Assembly (NCBI GenBank): GCA_009692615.1
Contig: SHYW01000047.1
Span: 1-34,726 of the forward strand
Direction of reading: 5' to 3'
Length of the DNA stretch: 34,726 bases
Source of the DNA: Deltaproteobacteria bacterium
Lineage (GTDB): Bacteria > Desulfobacterota > Binatia > UBA9968
Of the stretch, positions 1 through 6,815 are shown one piece after another. Each line of letters begins with the position of its first letter. Positions within the stretch are counted from its first letter, which is position 1. Below the pieces are notes generated by a model. It searched no databases, had not been told where the DNA came from, and was given only the letters and a program-made list of their open reading frames with translations. Position numbers and translations under genes: made by a program.

Positions 1-1
1 T

Positions 2-337
2 GGCGCGCTGCTGCAAATCCATCGAGAGCTGGAAGAATCGGCGAGTGTTGCCGGCGACAACTGGTTCGGCATATTTAGGCGGATTCTTGTGCCATTGCTC
101 TCGCCCGCCTTTCTCGCTGTAGGGGTAATCATTTTTCTCACCGCGATGAAGGAGATCAGCGTCATCATCATTTTGTATTCAACCGATACCAGGGTATTGT
201 CCTTACTCATGTTTGAGCATTACATCGGGCATTCGCCTGAGAAGGCCATGGTGGTCGGCACGATCATTACAGCGCTCGTCACCGTAACGGCGCTGGCGGC
301 GAGACGTCTTGGTTTGAGGATTGGCGCGCGAGAATAG
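2..337 (+). CDS. ABC transporter permease, Fe(III)/2-aminoethylphosphonate type (3' end)
   Basis: This is the C-terminal part (about 111 residues) of an inner-membrane permease of the binding-protein-dependent family; the 5' end lies outside the window. The visible protein starts with the cytoplasmic EAA loop, which docks the ATPase: the segment LEESASVAGDNWFGIFRRI followed by LVP has the expected E-A...G...I..P spacing. Two hydrophobic helices follow (about residues 30-50 and 85-105), and the protein ends in a short basic tail. FbpB/ThiP-like permeases have two fused permease units, so this may be the second unit; the substrate cannot be read from the fragment. No other transporter subunit follows. 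The gene ends with TAG at 335. Confidence 0.8.
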   Translation, partial: GALLQIHRELEESASVAGDNWFGIFRRILVPLLSPAFLAVGVIIFLTAMKEISVIIILYSTDTRVLSLLMFEHYIGHSPEKAMVVGTIITALVTVTALAARRLGLRIGARE

Positions 338-605
338 CTCAACGGTGAATCAATGTAGCTTTACTTGTCGAGCTATTCTGCAGTGCGCTCCATGGCGGAC
401 TGGAAAGCATGTGAAAAGTACAGTAAGCAGTAGGCATTACCGCGGCGAGGAACCGAGATGGCAATTTTGTCTCTGTCGATAGCGTTGTCCCATTACGACC
501 GGCATATACCGTTATTCGACGGCTCGGTGACGGCTGAGGGTGTCAATGGCGGAGAGAAAATGTGCCAGATAGCGGCGCAATAGTGTACCAGTCGGGTACA
601 TTAGA

Positions 606-649
606 GGCGGTAGGATTGAATTGAATTCATTCAGTTCAATCCTACCGCC
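606..649. repeat. Perfect 15-bp inverted repeat (hairpin)
   Basis: The arms GGCGGTAGGATTGAA (606-620) and TTCAATCCTACCGCC (635-649) are perfect reverse complements, and pairing can continue for about five more bases after one mismatch. No T-tract follows on either strand, so it is not a standard intrinsic terminator. It could be a miniature element end, a protein-binding palindrome or a processing site. Confidence 0.6.
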
Positions 650-814
650 AAATCTTGCGATTTTCAGAGGTAAAATTAGGATTTAGGGCCATCGTTTAGC
701 GCGTTTTTTTGAAACACGACATTTGGGTCAGATTTTTGCTTGCTTATGGTTTTCTCAAACGATTCGATCCTGGGGCTTTTCTTACTGTCCGCCTTTTGTC
801 CGTGTACGTGAAAC

Positions 815-863
815 AACAAGCCCCAAGAGCTACCACCTACGGCAGCGCTCGGGGCTTGTTTTT
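815..863 (+). terminator. Intrinsic-terminator-like hairpin, possibly ending a small RNA
   Basis: The arms AACAAGCCCC (815-824) and GGGGCTTGTT (851-860) pair over 10 bp. A further GAGC/GCTC pairing lies inside after a two-base bulge, and the T-run continues to 863. This is a textbook Rho-independent terminator on the plus strand. It is about 480 bp past the permease stop and no protein gene precedes it closely, so it may end a small RNA transcribed from the 650-815 region; I could not identify a secure promoter for one. Confidence 0.55.
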
Positions 864-1138
864 GTTGGGCTGTGTAGGCTCGTCTAGGTTCTAGTCACGA
901 TTGATCTTCGAATGGCGTTCAAAAAAAAGAATGCCAGCCTTCTAAAATTCTGAAAAAAATCTGGAGAAATTTTGTTTGTGAGGTTCTGGCCATGACTATG
1001 GACCACTGAAAACCAATATTTAAATGCCACCCCCTTCAACCGCGACGCATCCGATCCGCGCGACAATGGCCGCCGAAAGATTCCACACGATCGCCGCGGG
1101 CCGGCTCTTTATCTTCGCAACGGAACGTTGATTCGTGG

Positions 1139-1157
1139 AACCGGAACCGTTCCGGTT
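1139..1157. repeat. Palindrome upstream of higBA
   Basis: AACCGGAAC (1139-1147) and GTTCCGGTT (1149-1157) are perfect 9-bp arms around a single C, followed by three more T. It lies about 40 bp upstream of the higBA promoter. It could be a weak terminator insulating the operon or a second regulator site. Confidence 0.45.
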
Positions 1158-1196
1158 TTTGTGGGAATTGACGGGTAAAACGCGGGACTTTCGTGA

Positions 1197-1225
1197 TTGA
1201 CAAGCATAGCTTGTCAGCCTAAGAT
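1197..1225 (+). promoter_or_regulatory. higBA promoter with overlapping palindromic operator
   Basis: A consensus -35 TTGACA (1197-1202), a 17-bp spacer and a -10 TAAGAT (1220-1225) form a strong sigma-70-type promoter. An inverted repeat TGACAAGC-ATA-GCTTGTCA (1198-1216) covers most of the -35 and the spacer. In HigBA systems the antitoxin binds such a palindrome to repress its own operon, so this is the likely HigA operator. The predicted transcription start is near 1232, almost at the higB ATG. Confidence 0.75.
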
Positions 1226-1233
1226 ATTTCTCA

Positions 1234-1512
1234 ATGATCGCGTCGTTTAAGCACCGGGGTCTTAGGATGCTTTTTGAAGACGATGACCCGCGCCGGCTAT
1301 CGGCGGCCCAGGTGGACAAGATCAAACGCATCCTCGCCCGGTTGGATGAATCGACAGAAATAAAGCATATGGCCTTACCCGCCTTCGGGCTCCATCCGCT
1401 CAAGGGCGATCTCAAAGGCTTCTGGGCGGTCTCGGTGTCGGGCAACTGGCGCATCATCTTTCGCTTTAACAATAGCAACGCGTACGATGTCGATCTCGTC
1501 GATTATCACTAG
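1234..1512 (+). CDS. higB: Toxin HigB, RelE/ParE superfamily
   Basis: This 92-residue protein is a full-length HigB-type mRNA interferase. HigB toxins cut mRNA on the ribosome and are held inactive by HigA. The sequence shows the family signature: an N-terminal IASFKHRGL segment, a central IKRILARLD helix, the LHPLKGDLKGFWAVSVSGNWRI-type strand region (about 58-77) and a C-terminal DVDLVDYH end. The toxin precedes the antitoxin by 11 bp, the typical hig order. No Shine-Dalgarno sequence precedes the ATG, and the promoter sits so close that the message may be leaderless. The pair lies just left of a tRNA fragment, fitting cargo of an integrated element. Confidence 0.93.
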   Translation: MIASFKHRGLRMLFEDDDPRRLSAAQVDKIKRILARLDESTEIKHMALPAFGLHPLKGDLKGFWAVSVSGNWRIIFRFNNSNAYDVDLVDYH

Positions 1513-1523
1513 GAGAAAAAACC

Positions 1524-1805
1524 ATGGCCATGAAAAACCCGCCCCATCCCGGACTGTCGGTGCGCTACGATTGCCTTGAAGCGCTCAACATCTCGGTAAC
1601 CCAAGGCGCGAAAATCCTCGGCGTCACGCGCCAGGCGCTCAACAACCTGGTGAACTGCAAAGCGGCGATCTCCCCTGTAATGGCGATCCGGCTCGACAAA
1701 GCCTTCGGCGGCGGCGCCGAAACCTGGCTTCGACTCCAGGCCACCTACGACCTCGCCCAGGCGGCAAAGTACGCCGACAAAATCAAAGTCCGGCGCGTCG
1801 CCTAA
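1524..1805 (+). CDS. higA: Antitoxin HigA, XRE-family HTH
   Basis: This 93-residue antitoxin neutralises HigB and represses the operon. The helix-turn-helix is visible at about residues 25-48 (SVTQGAKILGVTRQALNNLV), followed by the family's typical ISPVMAIRLDKAFGG and AETWLRLQATYDLAQA segments. A good ribosome site, AGGAG (1512-1516), overlaps the higB stop region and serves the ATG at 1524, although an in-frame ATG six bases downstream is also possible. Unlike higB, this gene has its own strong ribosome site, which would favour antitoxin synthesis. The length is normal for the family. Confidence 0.93.
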   Translation: MAMKNPPHPGLSVRYDCLEALNISVTQGAKILGVTRQALNNLVNCKAAISPVMAIRLDKAFGGGAETWLRLQATYDLAQAAKYADKIKVRRVA

Positions 1806-1901
1806 GCCCCTAAAATCAATTTTACTCCAGCGAACTGTCTCCATCCCCTGTCTCCAACAATATTTCCGTTAGCAAATCCAACAAGTTGGAATCACTGTCC
1901 A

Positions 1902-1951
1902 CGCGGCTCATATCCGCGGCGTCGCAAGTTCGACTCTTGCCACCGCCACCA
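1902..1951 (+). tRNA. 3' half of tRNA-Met(CAU): probable integration-site remnant
   Basis: The 3' half of a tRNA can be folded exactly. The anticodon stem is CGCGG/CCGCG (1902-1906, 1914-1918) with loop CTCATAT carrying anticodon CAT. A five-base variable loop follows, then the T-stem GCAAG/CTTGC around TTCGACT (1924-1940), the acceptor strand CACCGCC (1941-1947), discriminator A and encoded CCA (1949-1951). The matching 5' acceptor strand GGCGGTG and a D-arm are absent from the preceding 150 bp, so this is a fragment and not a functional gene. Tyrosine-recombinase elements often integrate in tRNA 3' halves and leave this kind of duplicate. The orientation places the element to the left, containing higBA. 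Confidence 0.72.
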
Positions 1952-1960
1952 ACTTTCTCC

Positions 1961-2680
1961 CTAGAATTTATTCGTCCAGTCCGAACGCCCATACTTCTGT
2001 CGCGTCAATTCATCCGTGCGCTGCCACCGCAGCACGCCAACTTCACTATCGGCCTGCCAAATATCTCGCAGCCCCCGGACCAAGTGGTCGGCGCTGAGTT
2101 CCAGATTGGCGACGAATTCTAAATGGCGCCGATTATCGCGATACTCGGGCTGCTTCGGCGGTAATAACAAACAGCGCTCGATCACCGCGAGATCGAACTT
2201 AACCAGAAACGTGCCGTGCACCAGCACGTAGCGCGCTTTGCGATATTGGGAATTGCCGGAGAATTTGCGTCCGCCAATCGTCAGATCGCTCACCCCGCTA
2301 ACGGCGATTTCGCGTCCGGTTGAGCTTTCGATCAATTGGCGGTGGCGTTGCAGAACAAAGTCAAAAGCTCCGGCAATATTTTTTATTTCGTGAAATTGAG
2401 CATCCAAGATCAACGAGTAATTGAGACAGCCGGGCCCGAGCACCACGGCGCCGCCGCCGCTCACCCGGCGCAGGATGGGAATCTGCGCCGCACCGCACGC
2501 CGTGACATTGGCTTCCGCGGCCAAGCGATTCGAATGACCGAGCACGACAAAATAATTTTTCGGCTGCCAAACTCTCAACAGGCCGCCGTCCATGAAGTCA
2601 TTTTCACACGATTCAAGCAGCGCTTCGTCACAAGCGAGATTGCGCGCCGGTTCGGCAAATGTGAGATCGAGATATTTCAC
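1961..2680 (-). CDS. lplA: Lipoate-protein ligase A family protein
   Basis: This protein (239 residues) belongs to the BPL/LplA family, which attaches lipoate or octanoate to lipoyl domains. Visible motifs are RRVSGGGAVVLGPGCLNYSL (about 91-110), equivalent to the RR.SGGGAV..D.GN..YS motif with Asp replaced by Gly-Pro, and GGRKFSGNSQYRK (about 158-170), whose Lys is the conserved lipoyl-adenylate-binding lysine. HGTFLV follows as usual. It starts with GTG at 2680 and has no strong ribosome site. It lacks the C-terminal accessory domain of E. coli LplA, as many short family members do. It is divergent from aceE across 61 bp, so it probably lipoylates the adjacent E2. Octanoyltransferase activity (LipM-like) cannot be excluded. 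Confidence 0.85.
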   Translation of the reverse strand: MKYLDLTFAEPARNLACDEALLESCENDFMDGGLLRVWQPKNYFVVLGHSNRLAAEANVTACGAAQIPILRRVSGGGAVVLGPGCLNYSLILDAQFHEIKNIAGAFDFVLQRHRQLIESSTGREIAVSGVSDLTIGGRKFSGNSQYRKARYVLVHGTFLVKFDLAVIERCLLLPPKQPEYRDNRRHLEFVANLELSADHLVRGLRDIWQADSEVGVLRWQRTDELTRQKYGRSDWTNKF

Positions 2681-2741
2681 GAAATTCAGTTGATTTTGGT
2701 TTCGATTTGTTGTCTGTTAAATCATCGAGGAATGGTCGCGA

Positions 2742-5462
2742 ATGGCAATCGAAGATAAATCCAACAGCAGCGAAACTGCGGCCGATGGCGCTTACGGCAA
2801 CGGCAAAACTGTCAAACACAACCCTCATCAATCCATCGCTTCCCTCGAATATATCCTTGAGTATATTTTAAAGAGCGAGGAATCGGAACAGGCCTCGATG
2901 TTGCTCGAAGAGCTCGCCGACCGCCTGCGCGAATCGGGCGTGAAGATTCCGCACATGGTGAGCACGCCTTATCGCAACACGATTCCGCCCGAGAAAGAGC
3001 CGCCCTATCCAGGCAACCGCGAGATCGAGCGGCGCATCAAAAGCTACGTGCGCTGGAACGCCATGGCGATGGTGGTCAAAGCCAACCGGCTCCACGCCGA
3101 CATCGGCGGCCATATCTCGACCTACGCTTCATCGGCAACACTGTACGAGGTCGGCCAAAACCATTTTTTCCGCGGCAGCGACGGGACGAATTACGCCGAC
3201 ATGGTTTACTTCCAGGGCCACGCTTCACCCGGCGCTTATTCCCGTGCCTATGTCGAATGGCGCATCAACGCGCCCAAGCTGCATCACTTCCGCCAAGAAC
3301 TTTCATCGGTCGGCGGCTTGTCCTCCTATCCGCATCCATATCTAATGCCCGACTTTTGGCAGTTCCCGTCGGTTTCCATGGGACTGGCGCCGATCATGTC
3401 GATTTATCAGGCACGCTTCGTGCGCTATTTGAAAAGCCGCGGCATGCTCACCGCCGAAGAGCCGCGCATCTGGTGTTTCGTCGGCGACGGCGAAATGGAC
3501 GAACCGGAATCCTCCGGCGCGCTTTCTCTCGCCTCGCGCGAGAATCTCGACAATCTCGTTTGGGTGGTCAATTGCAACTTGCAACGGCTCGACGGTCCGG
3601 TGCGCGGCAATGGCAAGATCATCCAAGAACTCGAAGCTCTGTTTCGCGGCGCCGGTTGGAATGTCATCAAAGTCATCTGGGGTTCCGATTGGGATCCGTT
3701 ATTAGAAAAAGACACCAAAGGTCTACTGTTGAAGCGCATGGAAGAAGCCGTGGACGGCGAATATCAAAAATATTCGGTGGAACCCGGCAGCTACACGCGC
3801 AAACATTTTTTCGGCAAATATCCCGAGCTGGCCGAGATGGTCAATCACCTGTCCGACGAACAGATCCATGGTTTGCTCCGCGGCGGCCATGACCCGATGA
3901 AAGTTTATTCCGCGTATAAGGCCGCCGTCGAACATAAAAGCGGGCCGACGGTTATTTTAGCTAAGACCGTCAAAGGCTACGGCATGGGCGAAGCCGGCGA
4001 GGGGCGCAACATCACGCATCAGCAGAAAAAGCTCAACGAGCGCGAGCTGCGCGAGTTTCGTAGCCGCTTCGAAATTCCCATCCCCGACGAAGAAGTGGTC
4101 GAGACGCCTTTCTATCGAGCGCCGCTCGACAGCGCGGAGACTCAGTATCTACTCGAACGGCGCAAAAAACTCGGCGGCTTTCTGCCCGAGCGCAAAGTAC
4201 GCGCCAAACCGCTCGCGGTTCCCGGCGCGGAATATTATCAAGAGTTTCTCAAGGGCAGCGGCGAGCATTCGATTTCGACCACCATGGCGGCGGTGCGGCT
4301 GATGACCAAACTCTTGACCCACGAGAGTATCGGCAAAAATATCGTGCCTATCATACCGGACGAAGCGCGCACTTTCGGCATGGACTCGCTGTTTCGTCAG
4401 ATCGGCATTTACGCTTCCAAAGGCCAGCTCTACGAACCGGTGGACAGCGAAACGCTGCTTTACTATAACGAGACCAAAGACGGACAAATTCTCGAAGAAG
4501 GCATCACCGAAGCCGGCGCCATGTCGTCCTTCGTCGCCGCCGGCACCGCCTACGCCAATCTCGCGGTCAACTTGATCCCCTTCTATTTTTATTACTCGAT
4601 GTTCGGCTTTCAAAGAATCGGCGACTTCATTTGGGCCGCCGCCGACAGCAAAGCCAAAGGTTTTCTCTTCGGCGCCACCGCCGGCCGCACGACGCTCAAC
4701 GGCGAAGGACTCCAGCATCAAGACGGCCACAGCCATTTATTGGCGAGCACGATTCCAACTTTGTTTACCTACGACGCCGCCTACGCCTACGAAGTTGCGA
4801 TCGTCATCAAAGACGGCCTGCGCCGGCTCTACGCCGAAGGCGAGGAACATTTCTACTATCTAACGACTTACAACGAGAGCTATCCCATGCCGGCCATGCC
4901 CGAGGGCGCCGAAGAAGGCATCTTGAAAGGCATGTACAAGCTCAAGCCGGCGACCAAACGCAAAAAATACAAAGCTCACCTGTTCGGCAGCGGGCCGATC
5001 TTGCGCGAAGCTTTGCGCGCCCAGGAAATTCTCGCCGAGCAATTCGACGTCGCCGCCGATGTTTGGAGCGTGACCAGTTATAAATTGCTACGCGGCGACG
5101 CGCTCCGAGCCCAGCGCTGGAACCGGCTCCATCCCACCGCCACGCCGAAACAATCCTATCTCGAAACCCTGTTGCGCGATGAAGAAGGCGTGTTCGTCGC
5201 GGTCTCCGATTATATGAAGATGGTTCCCGATCAAATCGCCCCATGGGTTCCCGGCGGCCTCACCACCTTGGGCACCGACGGCTTCGGCCGCAGCGACACC
5301 CGCGCCAACTTGCGCCGCTTTTTCGAGATCGATGGCGAGTCGACCGCCATCGCCACGCTTTACGCGCTGCATCAAAAAGAAGCCTTCCCGGCGCAGGTCG
5401 TCCAAGACGCGATTCGCAAACTCGGCGTCGACCCGGAAAAGCCATTTCCATTTTACGTTTAA
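2742..5462 (+). CDS. aceE: Pyruvate dehydrogenase E1 component, homodimeric type
   Basis: The 906-residue E1 decarboxylates pyruvate with thiamine diphosphate and reductively acetylates the lipoyl group of E2. Length and motifs match the E. coli-type homodimeric AceE. These are GHISTYASSATLYEVGQNHF (about 124), YFQGHASPGAYSRAY (about 156), the TPP motif GDGEMDEPES (about 248) ending in NCNLQRLDGPVRGN, VKGYGMGEAGEGRNITHQQK (about 414), and PDEARTFGMDSLFRQIGIY in the second half. GAGG at 2727-2730 supports the ATG at 2742. It is the first gene of an aceE-aceF-lpdA operon with gaps of only 30 and 15 bp. It looks intact with no missing catalytic segment. Confidence 0.97.
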   Translation: MAIEDKSNSSETAADGAYGNGKTVKHNPHQSIASLEYILEYILKSEESEQASMLLEELADRLRESGVKIPHMVSTPYRNTIPPEKEPPYPGNREIERRIKSYVRWNAMAMVVKANRLHADIGGHISTYASSATLYEVGQNHFFRGSDGTNYADMVYFQGHASPGAYSRAYVEWRINAPKLHHFRQELSSVGGLSSYPHPYLMPDFWQFPSVSMGLAPIMSIYQARFVRYLKSRGMLTAEEPRIWCFVGDGEMDEPESSGALSLASRENLDNLVWVVNCNLQRLDGPVRGNGKIIQELEALFRGAGWNVIKVIWGSDWDPLLEKDTKGLLLKRMEEAVDGEYQKYSVEPGSYTRKHFFGKYPELAEMVNHLSDEQIHGLLRGGHDPMKVYSAYKAAVEHKSGPTVILAKTVKGYGMGEAGEGRNITHQQKKLNERELREFRSRFEIPIPDEEVVETPFYRAPLDSAETQYLLERRKKLGGFLPERKVRAKPLAVPGAEYYQEFLKGSGEHSISTTMAAVRLMTKLLTHESIGKNIVPIIPDEARTFGMDSLFRQIGIYASKGQLYEPVDSETLLYYNETKDGQILEEGITEAGAMSSFVAAGTAYANLAVNLIPFYFYYSMFGFQRIGDFIWAAADSKAKGFLFGATAGRTTLNGEGLQHQDGHSHLLASTIPTLFTYDAAYAYEVAIVIKDGLRRLYAEGEEHFYYLTTYNESYPMPAMPEGAEEGILKGMYKLKPATKRKKYKAHLFGSGPILREALRAQEILAEQFDVAADVWSVTSYKLLRGDALRAQRWNRLHPTATPKQSYLETLLRDEEGVFVAVSDYMKMVPDQIAPWVPGGLTTLGTDGFGRSDTRANLRRFFEIDGESTAIATLYALHQKEAFPAQVVQDAIRKLGVDPEKPFPFYV

Positions 5463-5492
5463 CTCCTCAGATAATTGCCGCGAATATTTTCC

Positions 5493-6800
5493 ATGGATGT
5501 AAAACTTCCCCAGCTTGCTGAAGGTGTCGAGGGCGGCACCGTCGTGACGATCTTAGTCAGCGAAGGCCAAGAAATAAAAAAAGACCAACCGTTCATGGAA
5601 CTCGAAACCCAGAAAGCGGTGGGCTCTATCCCCGCGCCGCAATCGGGCCGGGTGACGAAAATCTACGTTAAGCAAGGCGCGGAAGTTTCCGTCGGCCAAG
5701 CGCTGATCGCCATCGAAACTGGCGCCGCTGCAAGTGTTGCGGTGGCCGCGACGAAAGCAAATGACAGCGCACCCGCAGCGCCGTCCAGTGCAGCCGTAAC
5801 CCATCCGCCGGCGCAAACAGCGCCAAGCACTTCGAGCGAATATCGTTACGAATCGAAGAGCAGCATGGCGCCGCCGGCCGCGCCGTCGATCAGAAAAATC
5901 GCCCGCGAACTCGACATCGATTTAACCCGCGTCAAAGGCAGCGAGGCCGGCGGCAGAATCGTTCTCGCCGATCTGCGCGCCTACATTCAAAATTTGCAGC
6001 AGCTGGCATTGCACGGCGCTCCGGTCGCTCAAGCAATACCGAGCGCAGCACCATCCGCGCCGGCTAGCGCGGAAGCCATCGACTTCGCCAAGTGGGGAAC
6101 GATCCGGCGGGAAAAAATGTCGCCGCTGCGGCGCACCGTCAGCCGGCGCATGGTCGAGTCTTGGACGACGATTCCCAAGATCAATCAATTCGCCGACGCC
6201 GACATCACCGCGCTTTTGGCGCTGCGCAAAAAACATCTGGCCGCCTACGAGAAGCAAGGCGCGCATTTGACGCTGACGGGTTTCTTACTCGCGGTGCTCG
6301 GACGGGCGTTGAAAACATTCCCCCGCGCCAACGCCAGCATCGATGACAGCGCTTTGGAAATCGTCTTCAAAGACTATTGCCACATCGGCGTGGCGGTGGA
6401 CACCGAAGGCGGGCTGATCGTGCCGGTGCTGCGCGACGTCGACCAGAAAAATCTTTTGCAGTTATCCAAAGAACTGCACGCGCTGACGGAAAAAACCCGC
6501 CAGCGCAAGATCGCCATCGAAGAACTGCAAGGCGGCAGTTTTACGATTTCCAATCAAGGCAGCATCGGCGGCAGCCACTTCACGCCGATCATCTACGCGC
6601 CGCAAGTCGCGATCCTGGGCGTCGGCAAAGGCAACCCGACCCCGGTGGCGCGCGACGGTAAAATCGCCATCCGCACCATGCTGCCGCTGTGCCTCGCCTA
6701 CGATCATCGCGTCCTCGACGGCGCCGACGCCGTGCGCTTTTTAATGGCAGTCGTCGCCGGCTTGGAAAACTTCGACGAAGCTCTGGTCAAACTGAAATAG
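5493..6800 (+). CDS. aceF: Pyruvate dehydrogenase E2, dihydrolipoyl acetyltransferase
   Basis: E2 forms the core of the complex and moves acetyl groups from lipoate to CoA. In the 435-residue reading (ATG at 5493) the lipoyl domain spans residues 1-75 with the lipoylation site Lys41 in ETQKAVGS. An Ala/Pro/Ser-rich linker (about 75-125), a peripheral-subunit-binding domain (about 129-165, PSIRKIARELDIDLTRVKGS) and the catalytic domain (about 200-435) follow. The active-site motif DHRVLDG has His405 and Asp409. There is one lipoyl domain, unlike the three of E. coli. An upstream in-frame TTG at 5475 would add six residues, but the lipoyl domain begins right at the ATG. No clear ribosome site precedes either, so translational coupling to aceE is likely. 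Confidence 0.96.
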   Translation: MDVKLPQLAEGVEGGTVVTILVSEGQEIKKDQPFMELETQKAVGSIPAPQSGRVTKIYVKQGAEVSVGQALIAIETGAAASVAVAATKANDSAPAAPSSAAVTHPPAQTAPSTSSEYRYESKSSMAPPAAPSIRKIARELDIDLTRVKGSEAGGRIVLADLRAYIQNLQQLALHGAPVAQAIPSAAPSAPASAEAIDFAKWGTIRREKMSPLRRTVSRRMVESWTTIPKINQFADADITALLALRKKHLAAYEKQGAHLTLTGFLLAVLGRALKTFPRANASIDDSALEIVFKDYCHIGVAVDTEGGLIVPVLRDVDQKNLLQLSKELHALTEKTRQRKIAIEELQGGSFTISNQGSIGGSHFTPIIYAPQVAILGVGKGNPTPVARDGKIAIRTMLPLCLAYDHRVLDGADAVRFLMAVVAGLENFDEALVKLK

Positions 6801-6815
6801 ATTTTATTTTTAAAT

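Larger units (their letters stand above)
338..1196. other. Gene-poor interval with several inverted repeats
   Basis: I see no convincing coding region here. Short open frames exist but have unnatural composition and no ribosome site. What can be seen is structural: a small palindrome TGTACC-N5-GGTACA (584-600), a long hairpin (606-649), a terminator-like hairpin (815-863) and a 9-bp-arm inverted repeat (1139-1157). Base composition is more AT-rich than the flanking genes, consistent with accessory or decayed DNA. Confidence 0.5.

Noticed and set aside
709-894. Short plus-strand open frame of 61 codons
   Set aside because: It has no ribosome site and covers the terminator hairpin, so it is unlikely to be coding.
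1860-1951. A complete tRNA-Met gene
   Set aside because: The 3' half folds perfectly but no 5' acceptor strand or D-arm exists upstream.
1886-2122. Plus-strand open frame of 78 codons
   Set aside because: It runs through the tRNA fragment and antisense to lplA.
4149-4736. Minus-strand open frame inside aceE
   Set aside because: It is a shadow of the aceE coding strand with low-complexity Gly/Ala composition.
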